Source: Verrucomicrobiota bacterium
Lineage (GTDB): Bacteria; Verrucomicrobiota; Kiritimatiellia; RFP12; UBA1067
DNA length: 64,000 nt
Assembly (NCBI GenBank): GCA_023269675.1
Contig: JAHFSX010000018.1
Coordinates: 52,558 to 116,557, forward strand
Direction of reading: 5' to 3'
Shown here: one piece after another, positions 20,602 to 30,249 of the stretch
Position numbering within the stretch: the first letter of the stretch is position 1
Layout: the number at the start of each line of letters is the position of its first letter
Notes under the pieces: generated by a model
The model's database searches: none
Told to the model about the DNA's origin: nothing
The model's input: only the letters and a program-made list of their open reading frames with translations
Position numbers and translations under genes: made by a program

Positions 20602-21570
20602 CTACGGGCGTGCCGCGCGGACGATCCGCCGCAATTGCATCAGCTGCGCATCGGAGAACGTGCCCACCGGCGCGACGGACGCGTCATAGTTCGGGCCCAG
20701 GTCGAGCGTCACGGCCCCGCCCTTCGCCGTCACCGCGCCGGCCCACCGCGCCCAGTCCTCGTCCGGATGCCGCGTGTCGCGCGCCCCCCAGCTCTTGCCC
20801 AAGAAGGTCAGCACGTGCCACTGCGAACCTTCCAGCCAACGCCCCGCGCACGCGTACGTAAGCGGGTCGTTGAGCTCGCCTGCCGTGAAGTCCTCCGCGT
20901 CGGTCCAGCGCTTCAGGCTCACGCCGGGATTGAACGTCACCACCGCCTGCGGATTGCCGTGCTTCGCGGCCGCGGCATACACGCGGGCGATCTCGGAATC
21001 GAAGCCAACCCAGGCGTAACCGCCATCGAACCACCAGCCGGAGACGGCGTCGCCATAACGGTCAGACCACTCGCGGATCACCCCGGCCCACTGCCGGGCA
21101 AAGGCCAGATCGATTTTGCGGTCGCGGTTCACCGGCGTTTCAGGCAGCCCGAACGCCCGGACCGCGCGCAGGTCGCCGTTCGGCGTCTGGCACGGCAGGT
21201 AGAGCATGAGACGGATGCCGTGCGGCTTCAGCGCCGCCGCGAGCTCCATCGGCAGGTCGCGCGCCGCGCAGCGCTCGCCCGGCGCATAACCCGTGACGGC
21301 GCCATAGGCGGCGTTGGGCGCGTTCAGATAGCCCGAGTTCTGGCCCAGCGTGAAAACGAAATAGCGGACACCGGCGTCGGCCAGCTGTTTCGCCACCGCC
21401 GGAACATCGAACTTTTCAACCAGAGGGAAGTTGGCTTCGCCTGGCAAGAAATGCATGAACGCGCCGACTTTCGCCTCAGCCATCCAAGCGGTCGCCGGGT
21501 TCATCTCCCCGGCCATCCCGCTCCCTGCCAGCAGAAACGCCGCACAGGCCCCCCTCACAACTGCATTCAT
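20602..21570 (-). CDS. GH29 alpha-L-fucosidase-like secreted glycosidase
   Basis: W..AKVGAFMHFLPGEANFPLVEKFDVPAVAKQLADAGVRYFVFTLGQNSGYLNAPN; signal peptide. Confidence 0.65.
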   Translation of the reverse strand: MNAVVRGACAAFLLAGSGMAGEMNPATAWMAEAKVGAFMHFLPGEANFPLVEKFDVPAVAKQLADAGVRYFVFTLGQNSGYLNAPNAAYGAVTGYAPGERCAARDLPMELAAALKPHGIRLMLYLPCQTPNGDLRAVRAFGLPETPVNRDRKIDLAFARQWAGVIREWSDRYGDAVSGWWFDGGYAWVGFDSEIARVYAAAAKHGNPQAVVTFNPGVSLKRWTDAEDFTAGELNDPLTYACAGRWLEGSQWHVLTFLGKSWGARDTRHPDEDWARWAGAVTAKGGAVTLDLGPNYDASVAPVGTFSDAQLMQLRRIVRAARP

Positions 21571-21593
21571 GCGCTCTCCCGTTTGCCTGCCCC

Positions 21594-21653
21594 GCACGCC
21601 CAGGGATGGGCGTGCCACTACCGGATGTGCCCTGCGCATCCCTGCGCATGGGG
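21594..21653 (+). repeat. REP-like element family A, copy 1
   Basis: GCACGCCCAGGGATGGGCGTGCCACTACCGGATGTGCCCTGCGCATCCCTGCGCATGGGG: two adjacent hairpins. Confidence 0.75.
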
Positions 21654-21700
21654 CTGCCGTTGCCAAAGGACGTGCCGGCACGTGAGCGGCCATTCCCCGA

Positions 21701-23059
21701 TCATTTGACCGCGCCGCTGTCGTCGAAGCCCTGCACGCCCTCCTGCACCAGCGCCGCGCGGCCGCTGCCGCCCCCGTCCTTAAAGCTCATCTTGCCGCGC
21801 AGGGTCAGCCCGTCCACGTCGCGCGCGAAAAGCCCGAAAGCCGGCATCACGCCGTTGGCCTTGGCGTCCGGATACTTGCCCGTCGGGCGTTTCGGCGACC
21901 CCGGCGCCTTGGCGACCGACTCCTGGGTGCGCACATCGAAATCGGCCAGCGTGACCTTGCCGATGCGGCCGCCCGCGCTGACGTTGATCTGCGACGCCGC
22001 TATGGACCGCGCACATGTCAGCCGCTCGATCACGATGTCGCCGAGCGCGCCGAGATCCGACTCGCGGTGCGAGTCGCGGTCCTGCAGCTGGATGAACACC
22101 GGCGCGTAGCAGTCCTCGATGGTGTAGTCGCGGCAGGTGATGTTGCGCACCTTGGCGCCGTCGTTGGACTGCAGGCTGATCGCCGCGATGCAGACGCCCG
22201 AAGGGATCGGGTTCTTGCCCGTCGCCTCGCGGTGCTTGCGCACGGTGATGCGCTCGAACAGCACGTTCTGGATGTCCCCCACCGTCTCGGTGCCGATCTT
22301 GGTGGCGTTGCAGGTCGTGGCGATCACGCAGTCGCGCACCGTAATGTCCGACATGACCGGATGCCTGTCCGTCGGGACGCTCTTGCCCAGCTCGCTCTTG
22401 AGGCAGATCCCGTCGTCGCCGGTCTCGATGTCGCACTTCTCAATCAGCGCGCGGCGGCAGCAGACCAGATCGATGCCGTCGGTGCAGTGCTGCGCGGCAT
22501 AGGCCCGGTTCCGGATGGTCACCCCGCGGACCACCACATCCTCACACGCGTTCAGCCGGCAGGTCCAGTGCATGCTGTGGCGCAAGGTGACACCCTCGAT
22601 CAGGATCTCTTTGCAGTGTTGGAAATGGATCACGTAGTGCGGCCGCCGGACCTTCAGGGCTTCGCCTGCCGCGTCGTAGAAGCAGTCGCCTCCGCCCTCG
22701 ATCACGCCCGTGCCCACCACCGCAATGTTGGTCGCGTTTTCCGCGCCGATAACCGGCAGCTTCTCCTCGCCATAGTCCGCCGGGTCGCGGCTCGGACGCA
22801 GCACAGCGCCCTCGTCCAGACGCAGCGTCACGCCGCTCTTGAGCGCCAGCGCGGTCACGCGGTAGACGCCCCTGGGCACCGTCACCTCGCCCCCGCCGCC
22901 GGCGGCGACCTGGTCGATCGCGCCTTGAATGCGCCCGGTGCTCAGCGCCCGTCCCTCCGGATCGGCTCCCGCCTGCACGACATCGACCGTCGCGGCACCG
23001 GCCAGCCACGCCAGCGCGCACACGCATCCCGCCAACACCCCCCGGACCCGTGACATCAT
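21701..23059 (-). CDS. GH28 polygalacturonase-like protein
   Basis: Parallel beta-helix with CTDGIDLVCCRRALIEKCDIETGDDGICLKSE, NGxTIRNRAYAAQHCTDGID. Confidence 0.88.
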   Translation of the reverse strand: MMSRVRGVLAGCVCALAWLAGAATVDVVQAGADPEGRALSTGRIQGAIDQVAAGGGGEVTVPRGVYRVTALALKSGVTLRLDEGAVLRPSRDPADYGEEKLPVIGAENATNIAVVGTGVIEGGGDCFYDAAGEALKVRRPHYVIHFQHCKEILIEGVTLRHSMHWTCRLNACEDVVVRGVTIRNRAYAAQHCTDGIDLVCCRRALIEKCDIETGDDGICLKSELGKSVPTDRHPVMSDITVRDCVIATTCNATKIGTETVGDIQNVLFERITVRKHREATGKNPIPSGVCIAAISLQSNDGAKVRNITCRDYTIEDCYAPVFIQLQDRDSHRESDLGALGDIVIERLTCARSIAASQINVSAGGRIGKVTLADFDVRTQESVAKAPGSPKRPTGKYPDAKANGVMPAFGLFARDVDGLTLRGKMSFKDGGGSGRAALVQEGVQGFDDSGAVK

Positions 23060-23104
23060 CGTGATCTCCTGCTGTACTTTTGGCAGAATTGCCCAAAACG
23101 AAAA

Positions 23105-23186
23105 CGGTCGGGCGAGCGCTCCGCGCCGCCGCGCATCGGTCAAGCGTACAGGTCGGCTCGGCGGCACGGAGTGTTCGCCCGACCGC
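23105..23186. repeat. Palindromic repeat family C, copy 2
   Basis: CGGTCGGGCGAGCGCTCCGCGCCGCC ... GGCGGCACGGAGTGTTCGCCCGACCG. Confidence 0.7.
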
Positions 23187-23263
23187 TGAGCACAAGCCCG
23201 TACGGCGGCACGGGCTGCTCGTCCAACCGCCGAGTTCAAGAAATCTCTGCCGGAAAACGCCGC

Positions 23264-24031
23264 CTACTTCGGCACGAGCGCGGGCAGGCTGCGGGTGATC
23301 CAGTCCGGAAGCAGCGGCTCATGCGCGACCACTTCCGTACCCCGCCTGATTTCCAGCTTCAGCGACGCGCCCGTGTAGGTGTTGTCGAACAGGCAGGCCT
23401 GGTCCGACAGGGCGACGGCCTCCTTCAGCGAGGCCAGCGAGCGCTCGTACTGTTCGACCACGAGGGCGTCGGGCATGCCGCGCCCCCCCTGCGTCACGCG
23501 GAGCCCCACGCGCTGCTTGCAGATTTCCGGCGAGGCCACGCAGACATAGTACAGGTAGACCTGGTATCCCGCCGCCTTCGCCTGCCGCATCAGCGACAGC
23601 TCGGAGGGCTCAGGGAACACCGCTTCAAAAGCGATGTCCTCGCCCGCCTCGAGCAGCCGGGTCAGCAGGTAATCCGCGAGGATCGCCATCGCGTAAGACA
23701 GCCGCGCGGAATGGTCGCACGTTTCAGGGAGCGTCAGACGCCCGTCCTGAAGCACGACAAAGGGGCACTCCCCGTATTGCTCGCGCAGGGGGTGCGCCCC
23801 GTAAAACGCCTTGAGGTCGTCGCCGCTCAGCGAAGCGTGGATGGCCGACAGCACGACGCCCGCGCTGGTTTCCAGCTTCCGCTGCAGCTCCTCGGCGTTG
23901 ATGTTGGCCCCGATACGGTAATTCTCAGCGCTGAACTGGACCACCGAGGACTTGCCTGACCCGTTGGGTCCGGCGAAAACCCGCAAGCGTTTAACGCGCG
24001 GCGTCGGCGAAGGTATACTGTTTGTTGACAT
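23264..24031 (-). CDS. Zeta-toxin-like P-loop kinase
   Basis: FAGPNGSGKSSVV Walker A; zeta-toxin-like fold pattern (NINAEELQRKLE...DIAFEAVFPEPSELSLMRQAKAAGYQVYLYYVCV). Confidence 0.75.
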   Translation of the reverse strand: MSTNSIPSPTPRVKRLRVFAGPNGSGKSSVVQFSAENYRIGANINAEELQRKLETSAGVVLSAIHASLSGDDLKAFYGAHPLREQYGECPFVVLQDGRLTLPETCDHSARLSYAMAILADYLLTRLLEAGEDIAFEAVFPEPSELSLMRQAKAAGYQVYLYYVCVASPEICKQRVGLRVTQGGRGMPDALVVEQYERSLASLKEAVALSDQACLFDNTYTGASLKLEIRRGTEVVAHEPLLPDWITRSLPALVPK

Positions 24032-24233
24032 CGATAGTACTGGTTTTCAGTGCGACTTTTAAGACATGTCTCGGCGACTTGACGATGCAAGCGCCCTCGG
24101 CGTGCTCCACGAAATAACCGACCCGGTTGGCCAGCCGCGCCGCCTTGCGCGTCGCTTTTCTGGCGAGCACCGCGACACGGGCGACATCGTCGTCGAAATC
24201 GGGAAGCTCAATGTGTGTATCCTGACTCATCAT
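23991..24233 (-). CDS. Small antitoxin-like partner of the zeta-like kinase
   Basis: 80-aa ORF overlapping the zeta-like ORF by 41 nt. Confidence 0.5.
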   Translation of the reverse strand: MMSQDTHIELPDFDDDVARVAVLARKATRKAARLANRVGYFVEHAEGACIVKSPRHVLKVALKTSTIDVNKQYTFADAAR

Positions 24234-24304
24234 CCATCATCCTCAGTTGCTTTTCGGCGGATTATATCAGAGTCCGGTTCGGAGGTGGGAAAAAGTCTGC
24301 CCCC

Positions 24305-25246
24305 TCATTCGAACCGCTTCACCGGGCTGTGGCAATAGGGCGTCTTTCCCTTGTGAAAGTAGTAGTCCTGATGGTAAGTCTCCGCGGGCCAGAAGGTCGA
24401 GGCCGGCTCCACGCGCGTGGCCACCTTGAAGCCCTTGTCGCGCAGCAGCCCGATCAGCTTCTCGGCCGTCGCTTTCTGCTCCTCGTCGCGGTAGAACACG
24501 ACCGAGCGGTACTGCTCGCCGATGTCGGGCCCCTGCCGGTCCGTCTGCGTCGGATCGTGGATCTCGAAGAAGAGCCGCGCCAGCGCCTCGTACGTCGTCT
24601 GCTTCGGGTCGAAGAGCACCTCGACCGCCTCGATGTGCCCCGTGCGTTTGCCGCACACCTGCTCGTAGGTGGGGTGCTCGGTCTTGCCGCCGGTGTAGCC
24701 GCTCACCGCGCGGATCACGCCCTTGGCCTGCTGCAGATAGTACTCCACGCCCCAGAAACAGCCGCCCGCGAAGACCGCCCGCTGAAACGGCTGGTCCAGC
24801 TGGGCCTCGGCCACGAAGTCCATGGAGACCGAGTTCACGCAGTGGCGCGTGTTTTTCGGCGTCAGCCGCTCGCCGAGGAAGACGTGGCCCAAGTGTCCGC
24901 CGCAGGTGGCGCAGAGGATCTCCGTCCGCTGCCCGTCCGCATCCTTCTCATGCCGCACCGCGCCCGGCACCTCGGCGTCAAACGACGGCCAGCCGCACCC
25001 CGAATGGAACTTGTCCTCCGACCGGTACAAGGCCGCTCCGCACCGGCGGCAGGTGTAGACGCCGGCCGCGTCCTGCTTGTCGTATTTGCCCGAGAAGGGC
25101 CGCTCCGTGCCCTTTTTGACGATCACACGCTCCTCATCCGCCGTCAGTTTCCGCCACGTCGCATCCATAGGAACCTCCGCCTGCGACAGCGCCGCGAAAG
25201 CGGCGGCCGCCAGCCCGATGACGAATTTAAAATACGCGCTTTTCAT
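24305..25246 (-). CDS. msrBA: Bifunctional secreted peptide methionine sulfoxide reductase MsrB-MsrA
   Basis: MsrB zinc CxxC pairs (CRRCGAAL, CATCGGHLGHVF, RHCVNS) then MsrA GGCFWGVEYYLQQ; signal peptide. Confidence 0.93.
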   Translation of the reverse strand: MKSAYFKFVIGLAAAAFAALSQAEVPMDATWRKLTADEERVIVKKGTERPFSGKYDKQDAAGVYTCRRCGAALYRSEDKFHSGCGWPSFDAEVPGAVRHEKDADGQRTEILCATCGGHLGHVFLGERLTPKNTRHCVNSVSMDFVAEAQLDQPFQRAVFAGGCFWGVEYYLQQAKGVIRAVSGYTGGKTEHPTYEQVCGKRTGHIEAVEVLFDPKQTTYEALARLFFEIHDPTQTDRQGPDIGEQYRSVVFYRDEEQKATAEKLIGLLRDKGFKVATRVEPASTFWPAETYHQDYYFHKGKTPYCHSPVKRFE

Positions 25247-25333
25247 GCTTTCAGTATAGCCGCTCGGCCCGCCGGACACAAGCGCGGCGGAGCGGAAAAC
25301 TCCCACCCGCGCCCAGACCGAACCCTCCATCCC

Positions 25334-25395
25334 GCACGCCCAAGGATGGGCGTGCCACATCCGGGAATGTGCCATGCGCATCCCTGCGCATGGGC
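25334..25395 (+). repeat. REP-like element family A, copy 2
   Basis: GCACGCCCAAGGATGGGCGTGCCACATCCGGGAATGTGCCATGCGCATCCCTGCGCATGGG. Confidence 0.75.
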
Positions 25396-25474
25396 GCGGC
25401 GACGCGTCCGCGCATTTTGCTTGTTTTTCTTTTTGTCGGAAATGTTCTAACCTATTCCCCGCAAAGGAACGCTT

Positions 25475-26305
25475 ATGCCCGAACTCCCCGAAGTCGAAAC
25501 CATCGTGCGCGACCTGCGCGCGCAGGGACTGGAACAGGCGGTCATCCGCGCCGTCGAGGTCCGCTGGCCGCGCACCGTCGCCGGCCTGACGCCGCAGCGT
25601 TTCGCCCGCGCCCTGACCGGCCGCACCGTCACCCGCGTCGCGCGCCGCGCCAAATACATCGTCGTCACGCTCGACACCGGGGGCCGTCTGCTGATCCACC
25701 TGCGCATGACCGGCAAGCTGCGCTTCGCCGCCGCGGGGGAGCAGCCCGGCAGGCACGACCATGTGCTGATCACCCTGGGCGACGGACGCCGCCTCGTTTT
25801 CCACGACACGCGCAAGTTCGGCCGCTTCAGCCTCTGCGCCGCGGGCGAGGACCCGTTCGCCGCTCTCGGCCCCGAACCGCTGGACGCGGCCTTCACCGCG
25901 GCCGCGCTGCGCGGGCGCCTCGCCGGAAAAAGCCGCATGCTCAAGCCGCTGCTGTTGGATCAGACGTGCGTGGCCGGCCTCGGCAACATCTACGTGGACG
26001 AGGCGCTGTGGCAGGCCCGGCTGCACCCGCAGCGCCGCGCCGACACGCTCACCGCGGCGGAGCTCCGGCGCCTGCATTCCGCCATCCGCGAGGTGCTCCA
26101 GCGCGGCGTCGACAACAGCGGCACCACCCTGGGCTCGGGCGAAGCCAACTTCTACAGCGTGGCCGGACACCGCGGCCGCAACGCCGACGCCCTGAAGGTG
26201 TTCCGCCGCGACGGCCTGCCCTGCCCGCGCTGCGGCACGCTCCTGGCCCGCAGCGTGGTCGCCCAGCGCGGCACCCACTTCTGCCCCGCCTGCCAACGGA
26301 TATAG
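25475..26305 (+). CDS. mutM: Formamidopyrimidine-DNA glycosylase
   Basis: N-terminal PELPEVETI, LGNIYVDEALW, C-terminal zinc finger CPRCGTLLARSVVAQRGTHFCPACQ. Confidence 0.96.
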   Translation: MPELPEVETIVRDLRAQGLEQAVIRAVEVRWPRTVAGLTPQRFARALTGRTVTRVARRAKYIVVTLDTGGRLLIHLRMTGKLRFAAAGEQPGRHDHVLITLGDGRRLVFHDTRKFGRFSLCAAGEDPFAALGPEPLDAAFTAAALRGRLAGKSRMLKPLLLDQTCVAGLGNIYVDEALWQARLHPQRRADTLTAAELRRLHSAIREVLQRGVDNSGTTLGSGEANFYSVAGHRGRNADALKVFRRDGLPCPRCGTLLARSVVAQRGTHFCPACQRI

Positions 26306-26543
26306 GGGTTCAGGGTTGCGCTGAAGAAGTCGCCCATGAACGGTCGGGACGGAGCCCGACCCTCCAGCATGCGAGAAAAACACGCCGCTGTGCGCTTGGA
26401 GGGACGACCTCCGTGTCGTCCGCTGAGTTTTTCAATGCAACCTGTTTAGGTGTTTAGACTGTCAGGCTGTTAGGTCGATGGGCTCGGAGACGTTGGCAAC
26501 TTTCAGCCTAACAGCCTAACTGTCCAACTGCCTGTCAGGCTCC

Positions 26544-28592
26544 CTACCGCACCACAAACGGCACGCTCTGCGTCACCGCCACGGCCGTCCTGTTCGTGTC
26601 GCCCGCCTTCGCGCAACCGAGAATGAGCCGGCCGGCATCGCCCGCCCGCATCACCGCCCCGTCGGCCTTGAGCAGCAGGAACACGTAGTCCTCCTTGTTC
26701 GTGTGCTGCACGCCTTGGATCACAAACCCCTTGGGCGGCCACACCACCACCGGCTCATACAGCTTGCCGACCTGCGGCGCGAGGGTCGGACTGAACACGG
26801 GCACACGCACCGCCGTCTGGAGCGGAACCGCCACGACCGTCTGGAGCGGCAGCGGCGCGGGCGACTTCCCCGTCAGCTCGATGCGCAACGCCCGCAGGCT
26901 GACGCTCGCCTTGGCCGAAAGCTCGCCCGCCGACTGCGCCTCGACCCGCTCCGCCACCCGATAAAAATCCAGCGGCACGGCCGTCCGCTTCACGACACGT
27001 CCGCCGACAGGCGCCGCGCCGGTCAGCGACAGCCCGAAGACCGTGTGCGGGAAGCGCACGCCGTCGGTCGACACCGTCATCTTGCACATCGTTGCGTTGG
27101 AGGCGATCACGCCGCCTTCGCAGGCGATGCTCAGCGGCGGGTAATCCAGCGTCACGCGCACCTCGCCGTCGAAGCCGTGGATGCGCTGCAGATAGACCGT
27201 CGCCAACGCGCTGCCGTCCGCCGGCACATTGAGCGAGGCCGGCGTCATCCACAAACGGAAGTCCGGCCGCGGCGGCCCCACGCGCAGGCGGTAACGGAGC
27301 CCGTCCGCGCTCCGGCCCTGCAAATCCGCCACCTCCACCTCAAAAGTCCCCGTTTCAGGCAGCGTCACCCGCACCGCAGGATCGCGCCCCTGCATCGCCG
27401 CCTGCACCGTGTTGTTCGTGTTGAACGACCCGCCCGCCACCGCCGCGCCCCGGCTGTCGCGGACCGTCACCACCGGCTGCAGCGGCGAGCCCAGCGCTTC
27501 GGCCCGCGCCTCCACATACAGCACGTCGCCGGCGGTCCCGCTGAAGCGGTACAGGTCGCGTCCGCCGGCCTGATCCAGCTCGCCGTTGACCACGCACGGC
27601 AGCCCGAGCGTCTGGGCGCCCGCTGAGGCGTCGTTGGGCTCTTGCTCTTCGGCGTCCGGCTCTTCCGCCAGATCGAAGCGCAGCCCCGGCAATACGAGCG
27701 CGTCCGCAGCCAGCGTCTCCAGACACAGCTCGCTGTTCTTGCCGCCGGTAAAGAGGCGCACGCGCTTCTGGGCCAGATTGCACCCCGCCAGCCGCACGTT
27801 GAGGCTCTCGCCCTCTTGGGCGCCCATCGGCGAAAACCCGGTGACCAGCGGCAACTCGCCCAGCTTGACGCGGTACACGCACGCATCGCCCCCGACGCCC
27901 GTGGCGGCCTTGACCTCCAAGCCGTAAACGCCGTCCTGCGGCACCTCGAAGACCAGCACCGGCGCGGTGGACGCGTCGTAAACGGTCACGCCTTCGCAAG
28001 GCTTGCCCGCCGCATCCGTCAAACTCAACGCCGGATGGAAGGCCCCGCGCGGCAACGCCCGCGCCTCGGCAAAGGCGACCAGCGTCATACCCTTGGCCGC
28101 CTGAAAGCGGTAGCGGTCCGCACCCACCCCGTTCACGCGCCCGTTCAGACACACCGGCAGCGCCTTCAGCGCGATCTCGGTGTTGAACGCCTGGTTGGTG
28201 AACGCCTCGCTGACCTCGGGCAGCGTCCCGATCTCGAAACGCACCGGATCGCTCAGCCGATAGGCCGTCGCCACCCGCAAGGAGCGGACGCCCGGCGCCG
28301 CCCACTTCTCGACCACGACTTTAAAACGGAAGCGGTTCGGCGCGACCGCCGGGACCGGCCGGCCCTTCTTCGTGTACGTGACGGTCCGCGCCGGCCCCAG
28401 AAGCGTGGCTTTGACCCCTGCGCCGCTGACGACCGCCTGAACAACCTCCTGCAGCACCGCGCCGCCGACCTCGATCTCGAATTCGCTCTCCGGCCTGCCC
28501 CCCGCCGGATAGACGTAGTTCAGCTCCGGATCAGCCGCCAACCCGGTCAGCGCGCAGGCCAGACAGCCCAACAGCAAAAAAATTCGCATCAT
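26544..28592 (-). CDS. Large secreted protein with PPC-like domains
   Basis: Signal peptide; NYVYPAGGRPESEFEIEVGG and repeated ELDQAGGRDLYRFSGTAGDVLYVEARA motifs. Confidence 0.7.
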   Translation of the reverse strand: MMRIFLLLGCLACALTGLAADPELNYVYPAGGRPESEFEIEVGGAVLQEVVQAVVSGAGVKATLLGPARTVTYTKKGRPVPAVAPNRFRFKVVVEKWAAPGVRSLRVATAYRLSDPVRFEIGTLPEVSEAFTNQAFNTEIALKALPVCLNGRVNGVGADRYRFQAAKGMTLVAFAEARALPRGAFHPALSLTDAAGKPCEGVTVYDASTAPVLVFEVPQDGVYGLEVKAATGVGGDACVYRVKLGELPLVTGFSPMGAQEGESLNVRLAGCNLAQKRVRLFTGGKNSELCLETLAADALVLPGLRFDLAEEPDAEEQEPNDASAGAQTLGLPCVVNGELDQAGGRDLYRFSGTAGDVLYVEARAEALGSPLQPVVTVRDSRGAAVAGGSFNTNNTVQAAMQGRDPAVRVTLPETGTFEVEVADLQGRSADGLRYRLRVGPPRPDFRLWMTPASLNVPADGSALATVYLQRIHGFDGEVRVTLDYPPLSIACEGGVIASNATMCKMTVSTDGVRFPHTVFGLSLTGAAPVGGRVVKRTAVPLDFYRVAERVEAQSAGELSAKASVSLRALRIELTGKSPAPLPLQTVVAVPLQTAVRVPVFSPTLAPQVGKLYEPVVVWPPKGFVIQGVQHTNKEDYVFLLLKADGAVMRAGDAGRLILGCAKAGDTNRTAVAVTQSVPFVVR

Positions 28593-28618
28593 GCGCTTCA
28601 AGCTCCTTCGGTCTTGTC

Positions 28619-29596
28619 TCACCGCTTCTCAAGGACGATCTCGTCCGTGCCCGGAACGGCCGCATAACGGACCACCCCCTGAACCGCCTGAACCTCGGCC
28701 CGCGAAGGACCCTGCGCCACCCGACACGACGTCCAGTCCGCCGGCACGCGGGTCTCCAGCGTCAGAGCCGTATCGTACAAGGCCGGATCGGCCGCGCAGG
28801 CGAGCTGAAGCCTAATCTGAGCCTTGTCCGACTGCACGACCTTGACCGCGGCGCTGCCGCGCTCGGTCAGGTATTTGTGATAGGTGATGTGGTCCGTGAC
28901 CCACACCTCGCCGCGGCAGGCGTCGAGCTTGTCGAGCAGCGCCGTGAACACCTCCAGCGGCGTCACCAGCCAGTCCCCTCCCACGCCGTGCGAATCGTGA
29001 TGCCCCATGTCGCCCTTGGCGATGGCCTGGTCCACCAGCCGGCAGACCGCCTCCGCCGTCTTGACGTGGATGGGGTAGCCGAAGAAGGGCGGGCGTTCAA
29101 TCAGGTTGTACTTGGCCAAAGCGGCGCTCTGCTCGTCCTTGCTGACGGTCCACGGCACGCCGCCGGGCTGCCCGAAGGAGACGAGGAACGGCCGCGCGCG
29201 TTCCGGATGACAGGCGCGGATCACGGCTTCGCAGCGTGCCAGCTCGAGATCCAGCTGGACCGCGTTCGTGGCCCCCTGATGCTTGAAGGTGTGGTTGCCG
29301 AAGACCACGGCCGGATCTTTCGGCAGCTCCTGCTCCCAGGCCTGGCGCTCGTTCTGGAACGGCCCGTTGCCGGGGTTGATGTAAAAGGTGCCGACCATGC
29401 CGCGCCTGCGCAGCTCGGGGATCGCGGATTTGACGTGGCTCTGGCAACTGTCGTCGAACGCCAGCAGGAACACCGCCTTCTTCCCGTCCTTCCACTTCAG
29501 CACCGCCGTGTCGGAAGGCTGAAGCAGCGCGCTCTCCGCAGCCGTCGCCACGCATCCCGCCAGCATCGCCGCCGCCATCACCCTTGCGTATTTCAT
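28619..29596 (-). CDS. Polysaccharide deacetylase (NodB-like)
   Basis: AVFLLAFDDSCQSH, GMVGTFYINPGN, NHTFKHQG motifs; signal peptide. Confidence 0.85.
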   Translation of the reverse strand: MKYARVMAAAMLAGCVATAAESALLQPSDTAVLKWKDGKKAVFLLAFDDSCQSHVKSAIPELRRRGMVGTFYINPGNGPFQNERQAWEQELPKDPAVVFGNHTFKHQGATNAVQLDLELARCEAVIRACHPERARPFLVSFGQPGGVPWTVSKDEQSAALAKYNLIERPPFFGYPIHVKTAEAVCRLVDQAIAKGDMGHHDSHGVGGDWLVTPLEVFTALLDKLDACRGEVWVTDHITYHKYLTERGSAAVKVVQSDKAQIRLQLACAADPALYDTALTLETRVPADWTSCRVAQGPSRAEVQAVQGVVRYAAVPGTDEIVLEKR

Positions 29597-29685
29597 GCTT
29601 CTTCCCCCCTTGCCCCGTCCACCCCTGACCCCCGCCGCGCGCCTGCTCGACACTTCACCTTCAGCTCGGCGGGCGCCCTGCGCGC

Positions 29686-30234
29686 TCAGCCTATCGGCTG
29701 GCCCGCGCCCTCTGCGCCGGCGGCCAGCGCGGCGGCCTGCGCTTTCTTGAACGCCTGGAACGCCGCCACCGTCGCGGTTTTCATGTGCTCGCGGTAATGC
29801 CCGTACGTCAGCGGCACGCCTTCGCCCATCTCCGACTCCCGCACCTCGCAGTGGAACATCGAGTGCGTCGCCAGTTCAAGCGTGTGCACCACGTTGCAGA
29901 CATACCACGCCGCCGTGTTGTGCAACACCGGCAGCCCGCCGCGCAGCAGATGCGGAATGTGGTTCCATTTCTGAATGTGGCGCGAGGACTGAAAGCCGAA
30001 GAGCGCCACCACCAGCGGGTCCACGTCCTCGCGCAAGACCGACACGCTGAACTGGCCCGATGCCTTGATGCAGCCGTTGGTCCGGGTCTGGTGCTGGCTG
30101 CACAGGATCACCGTCGCGGGAAACGCGGTGGACTGGATCAGGGCGTCCACGATGCATCCCGAAAATCCCTCCTCGCAATGGGTGCCCACCACATACAAGC
30201 CGCACGAAATCGCAAACAACGCCTTGTCATCCAT
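29686..30234 (-). CDS. Flavin reductase-like domain protein
   Basis: ALFAISCGLYVVGTHCEEGFSGCIVDALIQSTAFPATVILC...SGQFSVSVLRED. Confidence 0.85.
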   Translation of the reverse strand: MDDKALFAISCGLYVVGTHCEEGFSGCIVDALIQSTAFPATVILCSQHQTRTNGCIKASGQFSVSVLREDVDPLVVALFGFQSSRHIQKWNHIPHLLRGGLPVLHNTAAWYVCNVVHTLELATHSMFHCEVRESEMGEGVPLTYGHYREHMKTATVAAFQAFKKAQAAALAAGAEGAGQPIG

Positions 30235-30249
30235 CTCAGCCGACCTCCC

